A stretch of 64,000 nucleotides of DNA from Schaedlerella arabinosiphila (GTDB taxonomy: Bacteria; Bacillota; Clostridia; Lachnospirales; Lachnospiraceae): positions 3,464,501-3,528,500 of the forward strand of contig NZ_RHJS01000002.1 in NCBI RefSeq assembly GCF_003885045.1, written 5' to 3'. Below are positions 36,420 to 44,404 of the stretch, in pieces. Both the position numbers and the translations under genes were made by a program. Within the stretch, counting starts at the first letter, position 1. Each line of letters opens with the position of its first letter. The notes under the pieces were generated by a model. That model did not search any database and was not told the DNA's origin. It saw nothing but the letters and a program-made list of their open reading frames with translations.

Positions 36420-37346
36420 CTATTTGTTTCCCAGCAGGGCTTCTGTCTCCCGAACCAGTTTTTGGATCAGGTCCTGGCAGCTCATTTCTTCCTTTACCAG
36501 CCCGGCAATCTGTCCGGACATCACGCTGCCGTTCACTACATCCCCGTCCACTACGGCCTTCCGAAGGCCGCCCAGGGTCAGGTTTTCCAGTTCTTCAAAG
36601 CCTGCGCCCTCCTGTTCCCTGCGGAGGTATTCCTTGGTCATCTGGTTTCGGATGGCGCGTACCGGATGGCCGGTGGATCGTCCGGTTACCCGGGTGTCGA
36701 TATCCTTAGCCTTGATGATGCATTTCTTATAATTTTCATGAACCTGTGACTCTTTGGTTACTACAAAGCAGGTTCCCATCTGCACGCCCTGGGCTCCCAG
36801 CATAAATGCCGCCGCAATCCCTCTGCCGTCTGCGATTCCGCCGGCCGCAACAACCGGAACCTCCACCGCGTCCACAACCTGGGGAACCAGCGCCATGGTG
36901 GTGCTCTCTCCGATGTGTCCGCCGGCTTCCATTCCTTCCGCAACGACCGCGTCCGCGCCGCAGCGCTCCATCCGCCGTGCCAGCGCCACGGAAGCCACAA
37001 CAGGGATGACCTTGACTCCGGCTTCCTTCCACATGCTCATGTACTTTTCCGGGGAGCCGGCTCCGGTGGTTACCACCTGCACGCCTTCCTCCACAATGAC
37101 TTTCGCGACATCATCCGCATAGGGGCTCATCAGCATGATATTCACGCCAAAAGGCTTCTGCGTCAGTGCTTTTGCCTTGCGCACCTGCTCCCTCACCCAT
37201 TCGGCGGGAGCGCTTGCCGCTCCGATCAGACCCAGTCCGCCTGCCTCTGATACACCGACCGCAAGGTGATGCTCCGCCACCCATGCCATCCCGCCCTGGA
37301 TGATCGGATATTCTGTTCCTAAAAGTTCTGTCAGTCTTGTCTTCAT
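36420..37346 (-). CDS. fabK: Enoyl-ACP reductase II (FabK)
   Basis: 308 residues, FMN-dependent. N-terminal YPIIQGGMAWVAEHHLA and the phosphate-binding AAGGIADGRGIAAA are typical. Performs the last reduction of each elongation cycle and replaces FabI in many Firmicutes. Just after acpP. Confidence 0.93.
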   Translation of the reverse strand: MKTRLTELLGTEYPIIQGGMAWVAEHHLAVGVSEAGGLGLIGAASAPAEWVREQVRKAKALTQKPFGVNIMLMSPYADDVAKVIVEEGVQVVTTGAGSPEKYMSMWKEAGVKVIPVVASVALARRMERCGADAVVAEGMEAGGHIGESTTMALVPQVVDAVEVPVVAAGGIADGRGIAAAFMLGAQGVQMGTCFVVTKESQVHENYKKCIIKAKDIDTRVTGRSTGHPVRAIRNQMTKEYLRREQEGAGFEELENLTLGGLRKAVVDGDVVNGSVMSGQIAGLVKEEMSCQDLIQKLVRETEALLGNK

Positions 37347-37399
37347 TGCTAAAACCTCTTTTTCGTTATTCCCGCTCGTGTCCGTCCTGCGCCGGACGA

Positions 37400-37624
37400 T
37401 TATTTATGCTCTTCAATATAATCCTTCACATCTCCGATGGTCTTGATCTGCTCCAGGTCTTCGGTCGGGATCTTCACTCCGAACTTATCCTCCAGCTCCA
37501 TGACCATCTCAAAGAGATCCAGTGAATCCGCGTTCAAATCGTCTGAAAAAGAAGTTTCCTCCGTCAGTTCCTCTACGTCTGTTCCCAATGATTCTGCTAC
37601 TAATTCTTTGATTTCTTCCAACAT
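37400..37624 (-). CDS. acpP: Acyl carrier protein
   Basis: 74 residues from the ATG at 37624 (MLEEIKELVAESLGTD). The phosphopantetheine Ser is S34 in NADSLDLFEMVMELED. Strongly acidic, as expected. Carries the growing chain for the Fab enzymes. Confidence 0.97.
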   Translation of the reverse strand: MLEEIKELVAESLGTDVEELTEETSFSDDLNADSLDLFEMVMELEDKFGVKIPTEDLEQIKTIGDVKDYIEEHK

Positions 37625-37792
37625 AATTTTTCTTTCCTTTCCTGATTTCCTTTTTAATCTGTGTTCCATTGCTCATTTATCTTCATGAAAGCATTGGCTT
37701 TGCAGCCATGCCGGCATGACTTTTTTTGTATATCCGGCCGGTCGTCTCTCACCGCGGACCGCGCCCGTACCATACGCGGTCTGCAGCTTGGA

Positions 37793-38854
37793 CTACCATT
37801 TCAAAACGGCGGCTCCCCATGACAGTCCTGCTCCGAATCCGGACAGTATGATGGTCTGTCCCGATTTCAACCTTCCGTCCCGGTTCATTTCATCCAGAAG
37901 GATGGGAATGCTTGCGGAGGACGTGTTGCCGTACTCATCCAGGTTCATGGGGAATTTTTCAATTTCCACATCCAGACGCTTTGCCACGGATTCCACAATC
38001 CGCCTGTTGGCCTGATGGAGTACAAAATAGTCGATCTGTTCCGTCTGCATACCGCTGTGTTCCAGCAGTTCACGGATTGCCTCCGGAACCTTCTTTACTG
38101 CGAACCGAAAGACCTCCCGTCCATCCATACGGATGAACTCTTCCGGATGGATAGATGCCTGGTCAACATGAGATTGTATTGGGAGGTCTTCTTCCGCATA
38201 TCCCGACGCATCCTGCCCCGCCGGGTGGGCGTCCTGCCTGTGCCCTGCACTTTCTTCCTCCGCCCAGCCTTTCCTGTGGCGGCTCATCAGAGTCAGCGCC
38301 CCGCCGGATGCCCCGTCCGAATGCATCACCGGGGAAGGCAGCTCTCCCGGCTCCGCCTTAAGCACCGCGGCGCCCGCACCGTCCCCAAACAGGATGCAGG
38401 TTCCGCGGTCCTTCCAGTTCACCATATTGGAAAGGCTCTCGGAGCCGATCAGCAGCGCGGTTCGGCACAAGCCTGCTGCTATGTATGCCTGTGCCGTATT
38501 GTAGGCGAATAAAAATCCGGTACAGGCCGCGTTCAGGTCGAAGCAGGCCGCATGAACCGCTCCCAGCTCCTTCTGCACTTCACAGGCCGCACAGGGAAGG
38601 AGCACTTCCGAAGTAAATGTACACACGATCAGCAGGTCTACCTCCTCTGCCCGGACATTGCCGTCCTCCAGAGCCCTTCTTGCCGCTTCCGCCGCCATGG
38701 ATACCGTTGTCTCTTTCTCAATGATATGCCGCCTCGCCACTCCCGTCCGCTCCCGAATCCAGGCATCGTTGGTGTCTACCATTTGAGATAAATCATCATT
38801 GTCCAGAATATGACCCGGCACACAAGAGCCGGTTCCGCATATCTTTCCTATCAT
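37793..38854 (-). CDS. fabH: 3-oxoacyl-ACP synthase III with an extra loop
   Basis: 353 residues; typical FabH is ~320. The catalytic Cys is in LNAACTGFLFAY, His in FVLHQANRRIV, and Asn in YGNTSSASIPI. About 40 extra residues lie near 200-245 (around SAGHRQDAHPAGQDASGYAE), just before the usual MDGREVFRFAVKKVPE. It starts fatty-acid chains from acyl-CoA. It is the first gene of the operon, with GGAGAAAAG before the ATG. Confidence 0.94.
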   Translation of the reverse strand: MIGKICGTGSCVPGHILDNDDLSQMVDTNDAWIRERTGVARRHIIEKETTVSMAAEAARRALEDGNVRAEEVDLLIVCTFTSEVLLPCAACEVQKELGAVHAACFDLNAACTGFLFAYNTAQAYIAAGLCRTALLIGSESLSNMVNWKDRGTCILFGDGAGAAVLKAEPGELPSPVMHSDGASGGALTLMSRHRKGWAEEESAGHRQDAHPAGQDASGYAEEDLPIQSHVDQASIHPEEFIRMDGREVFRFAVKKVPEAIRELLEHSGMQTEQIDYFVLHQANRRIVESVAKRLDVEIEKFPMNLDEYGNTSSASIPILLDEMNRDGRLKSGQTIILSGFGAGLSWGAAVLKW

Positions 38855-38910
38855 CTCTTTTCTCCATCTTCGAAAATATCTTTTATTTCAAATATTTTTA
38901 TTTTAAAATG

Positions 38911-38926
38911 TTTTGATTATCAAAGT
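38911..38926 (-). promoter_or_regulatory. FabT-type operator before fabH
   Basis: TTTTGATTATCAAAGT contains the palindrome TTTGAT-T-ATCAAA and agrees with the known FabT box of streptococci (TTTGATTATCAAA core). It lies ~60-75 bases before fabH. On the minus strand it overlaps a possible -35 (TTGATA) with an A/T-rich -10 region after it. Confidence 0.78.
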
Positions 38927-38961
38927 ATATATGCATAGAGGACGCTTGTCAATACCAAAAA

Positions 38962-38988
38962 TAAAAAAAGCCTCCTGCGAGACTTTTT
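38962..38988. terminator. Terminator between the small antitoxin-like gene and fabH
   Basis: AAAAAAAGCCTC-CTGC-GAGACTTTTTT; short stem with A/T runs on both sides. It should stop transcription coming from 39049-39246. Confidence 0.75.
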
Positions 38989-39048
38989 TCGGCAAAACTC
39001 ATGATTCATTTCTATTCTGCATGTTATAAATCGTCAATAGTCATACAT

Positions 39049-39246
39049 TTATTCAGATATATTTTTCCCACGTTCACTCGGTATTACAAAACTATCCCAA
39101 TCCACTGGTTTCTTTTTCTTCTCAGCTCGAGGAACATTTAATACGGTAACTACTACATCTGCTCCATCATATACCCGGATGTCATCTTCCACCTCAACAA
39201 TATTTCCACGTATAATGCCTTTTACTGCAGCCAGCATTTTTTCCAC
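39049..39246 (-). CDS. Small antitoxin-like protein (AF2212-like), orphan
   Basis: 65 residues. The plan VKGIIRGNIVEVEDDIRVYDGADVVVTVLN, followed by a linker and VDWDSFVIPSERG, resembles small AF2212/DUF104-type antitoxins that pair with PIN-domain toxins. No toxin gene lies on either side: downstream is a terminator then fabH, upstream an inverted-repeat element. Assignment by pattern only. Confidence 0.55.
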   Translation of the reverse strand: MEKMLAAVKGIIRGNIVEVEDDIRVYDGADVVVTVLNVPRAEKKKKPVDWDSFVIPSERGKNISE

Positions 39247-39366
39247 CTGCTTTCTTCAAATTTTTATGTATGTAAAATGTATCCTATCGAATCATTCTAA
39301 TCTACTAAATAGTATAGGCTATTTCAAATGGATTTACAAGCGGTATTACAATAAAGCAAAAACAAC

Positions 39367-39513
39367 GTTACTGTTCACACCCTACGGGTGCTCCAGTAAC
39401 AGTATCCAGCCCATTTTTAGTCGCCTTCGGCGAGGGGCTGGATATTATGGCAAATGTTACTTTATTGGCCGGACGCCGTGCAGCAGGGTGCACGACGCCG
39501 TGTGAACAGTAAC
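39367..39513. mobile_element. 147-bp MITE-like element with 14-bp inverted ends
   Basis: The ends are GTTACTGTTCACAC (39367-39380) and GTGTGAACAGTAAC (39500-39513), exact inverted repeats. Inside are two more hairpins (ATCCAGCCC/GGGCTGGAT-like at ~39413-39451, and CGCCGTGCA/TGCACGACG at ~39473-39497). No gene is encoded. Related segments occur at 16420 and 27282. The rest of 39247-39709 shows no gene except the promoter/leader of the lipoprotein. Confidence 0.75.
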
Positions 39514-39709
39514 AAAACAACTCAAATTCGATGGTAAATACACCTTGAATGCCCATAATTTTTGTGATATTGTATATCTGAAAGCCGTAACGATTCGGAA
39601 AAGCAGGTTACAGATCCGACTGCCATCTGGAATCGCTGCAAACATTCCAACTGTACTCCAAGCCTTATCCATACAGTCGGGAAAATTTAAAATCGGGAGG
39701 AAAAAGGAA

Positions 39710-40342
39710 ATGAAAAAAAGGATCTCACTGATGATCGCAATCGCGGTCTGCTTTTCCATGCTGCTTAGCGGATGTGGAAAAAAACTGACAACGGAAAACG
39801 CGCCGGATTATGTAAAATCCGCATTAGACGCGTGCTACAAGGCGGATTTTGACGCCTATATGGAATTTACAAAAAGCACTCAGGAAGAAGCTGAAGAACT
39901 GTATCAGACAGGATTGGATACCAATATGGAAGCCAGCGGAATCGTTGCGTCCTCCGTCAGTTCCGACCTGCAGGATCAATATCGCCAATTATTTGCCGAT
40001 TTACTGAGTATCAGCAAATATGAAGTCGGAGAAGCCAAAGAAGACGGCGACGGATTCACCGTTGAAGTGACCGTAGAGCCCTTTATCATGTTCAATGACC
40101 TGCAGCAGGAATTAGGGCCCATGCTGGAATCCGAGGAGGCCCAGGCATTGGCGGACGAAGAGATTGAGCAGTATATTTACCAAAAGATGTACGAGCTGAT
40201 GTCCTCCAAGCTGGATGCGCCGGAATACGGAGATCCGGAAACCGTTACCATACATATCCAGCCCGACGGCGACGGAATCCAGACCATCAACGAGGATGAT
40301 CTGGCCGCGCTGGATGCGGCTATGTACTCCGCGGTTCTGTAA
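39710..40342 (+). CDS. Putative lipoprotein
   Basis: 210 residues from the ATG at 39710, preceded by GGGAGGAAAAAGGA; an upstream open extension has no ribosome site. Signal peptide with lipobox LLSGC (Cys at ~21). The mature part is acidic and helical, with a likely domain from about ENAPDYVKSALDACYKADFDAYM to FTVEVTVEPFIMF, as in small Firmicute lipoproteins of unknown function (DUF5105-like). Held to the outer face of the membrane. It is a rare plus-strand gene here. Confidence 0.85.
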   Translation: MKKRISLMIAIAVCFSMLLSGCGKKLTTENAPDYVKSALDACYKADFDAYMEFTKSTQEEAEELYQTGLDTNMEASGIVASSVSSDLQDQYRQLFADLLSISKYEVGEAKEDGDGFTVEVTVEPFIMFNDLQQELGPMLESEEAQALADEEIEQYIYQKMYELMSSKLDAPEYGDPETVTIHIQPDGDGIQTINEDDLAALDAAMYSAVL

Positions 40343-40376
40343 AACAGAGTACCCCCAGGCAAAATGCGGCGGCCAA

Positions 40377-40405
40377 GAGGCAGATCCCGGTTCGGGACTG
40401 CCTCT
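40377..40405. terminator. Hairpin between convergent lipoprotein and YihY genes
   Basis: GAGGCAG-ATCCCG-GTT-CGGGA-CTGCCTC forms a strong stem that reaches the stop codon of the yihY-type gene. No T-run, so termination is only inferred from its place. Confidence 0.5.
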
Positions 40406-41259
40406 CAGCCGACCGGAATGCCCTGGTCTTCATATCTCTCCAGCAGGGCATTGATCTCCCCGCCCAGCAGGATCACATACATACACATATAGAACCACAG
40501 CAGAATCAGTATGATCGTCGTCAGGCTTCCATACATCGTAGAAAATCCCGTAAACACATCCAGATAAATAGAAAATACAAACGAGATCAACTGCCAGCCG
40601 CAGGCCGTGAACACGGCTCCCGGAAGCTGCTTCTTCATGGTGGTTTTGATCCCGTCCTTCCGGTTCGGCAGATATTTGTATACCAGATCCCAGAATACCG
40701 TCAGTACCCCCAGGATCAGGAGCGTCCGAATCCGGATAATCAAATCTGTCACATGCCGCAGCAGCGGTACATGCTCATTGATGAACAGGCTGATGCTGTT
40801 GCCGAATACGGACAGCGAAAGAGAAAGGACGATCGCCAGTATAAAGATCACCATGTATATGGAGGCGCGGATTCTCAGAAAGATATAGTTCCGGGTTTCC
40901 GTATTTTCATATACACAGTTCAGGCCGGACGTCATGGAGAGTACGCCTTTTCCCGCCGACCACAGCGCCATCAGTATGGTAAACGGGATGATCGAGCCCG
41001 ACTGGTTGTAGACCTGCGTCACAAGCATGGCGATCAGCCCCTCCACCGAAGACGGAAACACCTGCAGCACCGCCTGCATGACATCCTCCTCCGTGACCGG
41101 CGTAAACTGTACCAGGGTCAGCAGCAGGATAATGATGGGAATCAGGGACAGCAGAAAAAAATAGGCAGCCTGTGCCGCATAAGCGCTGGTATGGTGAGAA
41201 CTGAACTGCCTCGTTACATCCAGCACGTTTCTGATCCGCCCTTTTTTACTCTCTTTCAT
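40405..41259 (-). CDS. YihY/BrkB-family membrane protein
   Basis: 284 residues with about six membrane helices. AAQAAYFFLLSLIPIIILLLT near residue 30 is the family hallmark, and later SLTTIILILLWFYMCMYVILLGGEINA. It is not an RNase despite old names. Possibly a transporter or envelope protein. Preceded by AGAGGTGG and located just after the 6S RNA terminator. Confidence 0.9.
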   Translation of the reverse strand: MKESKKGRIRNVLDVTRQFSSHHTSAYAAQAAYFFLLSLIPIIILLLTLVQFTPVTEEDVMQAVLQVFPSSVEGLIAMLVTQVYNQSGSIIPFTILMALWSAGKGVLSMTSGLNCVYENTETRNYIFLRIRASIYMVIFILAIVLSLSLSVFGNSISLFINEHVPLLRHVTDLIIRIRTLLILGVLTVFWDLVYKYLPNRKDGIKTTMKKQLPGAVFTACGWQLISFVFSIYLDVFTGFSTMYGSLTTIILILLWFYMCMYVILLGGEINALLERYEDQGIPVG

Positions 41260-41341
41260 AAACCACCTCTGGAAATTTTGATTTTTATTATTAGAAGAAG
41301 CTTCTCTTTCTTTATATAAACTGTAAGAAACCGGTTATACT

Positions 41342-41373
41342 TAAAAAGAGGCAGCTGTATCGCAGCCGCCTTT
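41342..41373 (-). terminator. Intrinsic terminator of the 6S RNA transcript
   Basis: GGCGGCTG-CGATA-CAGCTGCC followed by TCTTTTT on the minus strand; a classical terminator between the 6S RNA and the YihY gene. Confidence 0.9.
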
Positions 41374-41619
41374 CTTGTCTTAGAATCCAGCAAAACGCGC
41401 CAGCGACGCGTTTTGTCGGATTGTCGTATATGCCCAAAATGCCGTTCCCTGTATTTTGACTCCTAGCCGCTGGCTAGGTGGGCAACCGCATCTGCTTTTT
41501 TGTCTTCCACTGCTGAACGGAGGCCTGACATATTACAGAAATATAAGAATCCCGTTTAAAGTTTTGTAGGTTCAAAATTACAGGGGTATCGAACATTCCA
41601 GGTAGTACTTTTCTTTTCT
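41342..41619 (-). ncRNA. ssrS: 6S RNA
   Basis: No open frame. The RNA folds as one long interrupted hairpin. The closing stem is CCTGGAATG (41594-41602) with CATTTTGGG (41433-41441); the next stem is CCCTGTAATTTTGA (41572-41585) with TCAAAATACAGGG (41447-41459). Beyond it lies a large bubble and a terminal hairpin (CCTAGCC/GGCTAGG). This is the 6S shape that mimics an open promoter and binds RNA polymerase. The sequence GAATGTTCGATACC and AAACGGGATTCTTATA match what I remember of clostridial 6S RNA. Mature ends are estimated. Confidence 0.8.
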
Positions 41620-41625
41620 GAGAGT

Positions 41626-41654
41626 ATTATAACCTATTTGTTGAAAAAATACAA
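41626..41654 (-). promoter_or_regulatory. Promoter of the 6S RNA
   Basis: -35 TTGTAT (41649-41654), 17-bp spacer, perfect -10 TATAAT (41626-41631), minus strand. The start is expected near 41619. Confidence 0.82.
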
Positions 41655-41706
41655 CTACTATCCTCACAAAATCTCACCGGAATCCTACGAATCAATGGAT
41701 AAAAAT

Positions 41707-42438
41707 TCAATTTTTTCCAAATACCCAGTTTCGGGATTCCAATTTTTTCCGCTCTTCTGCAATCGCCTTCGGATCAAGCTCCCGGGCTTCCCTCTGCACT
41801 GCCTTTAACCCGTACATTTCTTCAAATGCCTCCAGCATTGTTTCTTTCAGGCCGCCCACCGTCAGCCCCGGAACCAGTTCTCTCAGGTTCATCACCCGGG
41901 CCCTTACGGAATCAATGCCCTTCAGCCGCAGCTTCTCCCCGGAGACCGTCAGATATCGGGACAGCCTGTCCAGATCCACGCAGACCATCAGCGTCCCGTG
42001 GTGGCAACAGACATCGCCTCGTTCATAATACGCATGTCCTGAAAATTTTTTCCCTTCGGCCAGAAGATCATTCCGCCCTGATTTGGCGGCATGTACGCCA
42101 AGCTTCTTTGAGGCGTTCAAAACGATCTGAGTCTGACGCTCCACATCATAGTCTTCTCTTCCTGCCAGAAATGTAAAATTCAGATTTCCCAGATCCTGAT
42201 AGACCGCACCCCCGCCCGACAGTCTGCGTGCCAGGCAGACGCCCTCTTCCTCCAGCAATTCAACCCGGCATTCTTTCCGGACATTCTGGTTTCTCCCCAC
42301 CACCACGGCAGGCTGATTCTGCCACAGGTACAGGATGCATTCCCCCTCCCGGCAGTGAAGGAGCAGATACTTCTCCAATGCCAGATTGTAACAGGGCGAT
42401 GTATCCACGCTTTCTATATAAGTCAGTCTTTCCACCAT
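41707..42438 (-). CDS. lplA: Lipoate--protein ligase
   Basis: 243 residues of the LplA/LipB/BPL fold. RRLSGGGAVYQDLGNLNFTF and GKKFSGHAYYERGDVCCHHGTLMV contain the lipoyl-AMP site; the Lys of GKKFSG is the expected key residue. It would activate lipoate and attach it to a protein lysine. It is the last gene of the cluster whose lipoyl carrier (48445-48738) is the likely target. Shorter than E. coli LplA (~338), so it lacks the C-terminal accessory domain and may need a partner for lipoate activation. Confidence 0.9.
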   Translation of the reverse strand: MVERLTYIESVDTSPCYNLALEKYLLLHCREGECILYLWQNQPAVVVGRNQNVRKECRVELLEEEGVCLARRLSGGGAVYQDLGNLNFTFLAGREDYDVERQTQIVLNASKKLGVHAAKSGRNDLLAEGKKFSGHAYYERGDVCCHHGTLMVCVDLDRLSRYLTVSGEKLRLKGIDSVRARVMNLRELVPGLTVGGLKETMLEAFEEMYGLKAVQREARELDPKAIAEERKKLESRNWVFGKN

Positions 42439-42480
42439 ACCCGTCTCCCCCCGGCATTTCTTCTTTTCCCCATGAGCCTT

Positions 42481-43041
42481 TTATGTCACAAAAAACTCAC
42501 ACTTCTTCCCCTGGCAGTCCTTGTTTTCCGGGTAGGACCTGCAGTCTAACATGGCCGCCGAAAGGCTGCAGCCCATGTACCGGTTTATTCCCTGCACCGC
42601 CTCGTATACGGAAATACGCACAGCCCTTTTGCAGCACCGGGGGCCGCCGTACTCTGCCAGCCGGCTCTGGATGCCGGCCGTGATCCGGTTCACCGTACGC
42701 AGGTCTCCCGTGGAGAAGGGATGTGCCGACAGAAGGATTCCTGCCGCCGCCCCAGCCCCCATCAATGCACCGCAGCAGCCGTACATCGCACAGACTCCCA
42801 CCGGAATGATATTGGTTCGGACGTATGCCTTTACCAGAAGGCTTTTCTTTTCCATATGAAAACAATTACAGTATGCCGTCAGGATCGCGGCCGCCGTCAG
42901 ATAATGATGCTCCGGCCCGTGCATACGGACCTCTCCCAGTTCCATAAGCCGGTCCGCAATACGCACTGCGTCCGTACTTTCACATGTCCTGCAGCAATCC
43001 GTAATGGCATTTGCGATTTCTTTTGGTATTACTCCTGCCAT
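42481..43041 (-). CDS. DUF5714-type C-GCAxxG-C-C cysteine-rich protein (copy 1)
   Basis: 186 residues from the ATG at 43041, overlapping the ligase stop by 13 bases. Signature cysteines are VCAMYGCCGALMGAG and GPRCCKR, with a C-terminal set CRSYPENKDCQGKKCEFF. The patterned Cys suggest a metal or Fe-S site. A paralogue is at 48740-49339. I recall relatives named after Desulfovibrio DVU_1555; that is memory, not a search. Function unknown. Confidence 0.8.
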   Translation of the reverse strand: MAGVIPKEIANAITDCCRTCESTDAVRIADRLMELGEVRMHGPEHHYLTAAAILTAYCNCFHMEKKSLLVKAYVRTNIIPVGVCAMYGCCGALMGAGAAAGILLSAHPFSTGDLRTVNRITAGIQSRLAEYGGPRCCKRAVRISVYEAVQGINRYMGCSLSAAMLDCRSYPENKDCQGKKCEFFVT

Positions 43042-44393
43042 ATTTCTGCCGCCTTCCCGATTTCCTGGATATGCTTCTTTTCGAAGCAGAATTTCCGCAG
43101 TGTCCCGGATGGCAGCAGCTCTATCCGCGGCCGCTCCATCCCTTTCCATTCCGAAAGCCCCTCCAGCCGTTCCATAAGCCGGCTTCTGACAGCCCCGCCG
43201 TCCTCCCTGCACAGCTCCACATACAGAACCAGTTGGTTTCCGTCTATATAGGGCCTGTAATCCGCAATTTCATCCACGGAATAGATCACCTCCTCCAGCA
43301 TAGCCGGATATACAAGGTGCGTTTCATCCATCTGGTACGCGCCCTCAAGCCTTCTCACGATAGGCCCTATCATCTGCAGCTTCTGGCCGCATCCCGAATC
43401 CCTCAAGTACGCCAAATCCCCGCTTCGGTAGCGGATCAGCGGCATTGCCTCCCGTCCGATGGTAGTGTAGGTCAGCTCTCCCACCGCTCCCTCTTTGACC
43501 CTGTTTCCGGTTTTCGGATCAACCACCTCCGCATACACATCCATCTCATTATAATGGTATCCGCCGCATTCCTGACACTCAATGGCAAATCCCCAGCCCA
43601 CCTCCGTCAGCCCGTAGTGGGCAATCACTTTGCAGGCAAACACACGCTCCAGATACGTTCTCACAGGCTTTGATATATGCCCCATGGTCACATACAGAAG
43701 CTTCATTCCCAGGCTTTTCAGATCTGTTTTATCCTCCATCTCCTTTGCGATCCGGTACATGGTGGTGATATCTCCAAACCAGACATTACACCGATTCGAG
43801 ACGGATAAGGAAAACAATTCCTCCGAGGGCGCCGCCATATCCCCTACAACCGCGTTCATCCCCCGAAGACGAACGCTTTTTGCATACAGCTCTGAAGCCC
43901 CTCTTCCCTCGGAATTTGTGAGCAGACTCAGTATCCGGGTGTCCTTTGTATCCGCAATGGTATTCATCGCCGTACCGATAAAGTCCATAATATTCCGGAC
44001 ATCCGCCTTCGAAAAATAGATCCTTTTCCGGATTCCGGTCGTGCCTGAGCTGTAAAATGTAACCGGACGCTCGACGTTCCTCTGGGATATACATAAAAAT
44101 CCGTAGCCTGATCCCCTCAGGTCATCCGGGAAGGTAAAGGGCAGCTTTTCCAGATCCCGAAACTCCCGGATCTCATCCGGCACAATCCCTGATTGTACAA
44201 ATTGTTTCCTGTAAAACGAGCTGTTTTCATATACATGCCGGATCGTCCTTTGAAGCTGGTATTTCCTGTATTCCCGAAATATCCTTTCATCCGCCCCGCC
44301 GTTCCAGTCCGGATGCAGTCTCTGATACTCCCCATCCTGCCCGATCCTCCTGGCACAAATTTCATACAGTCCCTGTTCAAATGTAATGATCAT
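43029..44393 (-). CDS. Phenylacetate-CoA-ligase-like AMP-dependent acyl-CoA ligase
   Basis: 454 residues from the ATG at 44393, behind GAGGAG. The AMP-binding motif is TFYSSGTTGIRKRIYF; later motifs are HYGLTEVGWGFAIEC and YRSGDLAYL. It would activate a carboxylic acid as acyl-AMP and then the CoA thioester. N-terminal block RKYQLQRTIRHVYENSSFYR is typical of the PaaK branch (DVU_1553-like, from memory). In this cluster it probably loads the substrate for the 2-hydroxyacyl-CoA dehydratase-like enzymes. The acid is unknown. Confidence 0.85.
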   Translation of the reverse strand: MIITFEQGLYEICARRIGQDGEYQRLHPDWNGGADERIFREYRKYQLQRTIRHVYENSSFYRKQFVQSGIVPDEIREFRDLEKLPFTFPDDLRGSGYGFLCISQRNVERPVTFYSSGTTGIRKRIYFSKADVRNIMDFIGTAMNTIADTKDTRILSLLTNSEGRGASELYAKSVRLRGMNAVVGDMAAPSEELFSLSVSNRCNVWFGDITTMYRIAKEMEDKTDLKSLGMKLLYVTMGHISKPVRTYLERVFACKVIAHYGLTEVGWGFAIECQECGGYHYNEMDVYAEVVDPKTGNRVKEGAVGELTYTTIGREAMPLIRYRSGDLAYLRDSGCGQKLQMIGPIVRRLEGAYQMDETHLVYPAMLEEVIYSVDEIADYRPYIDGNQLVLYVELCREDGGAVRSRLMERLEGLSEWKGMERPRIELLPSGTLRKFCFEKKHIQEIGKAAEIWQE

Positions 44394-44404
44394 CCCATTC
44401 TCCT

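Noticed and set aside
41260..41706. tRNA, tmRNA, SRP RNA or RNase P RNA
   Set aside because: Checked for their conserved cores (CCA end with GTTCGA arm, GGAAGCAGCC, GAGGAAAGTCC); none present, while the 6S fold is.
42481..43212. Longer start of the DUF5714 protein
   Set aside because: The extra N-terminal part lies inside the CoA ligase gene and is low in family likeness; the ATG at 43041 fits.
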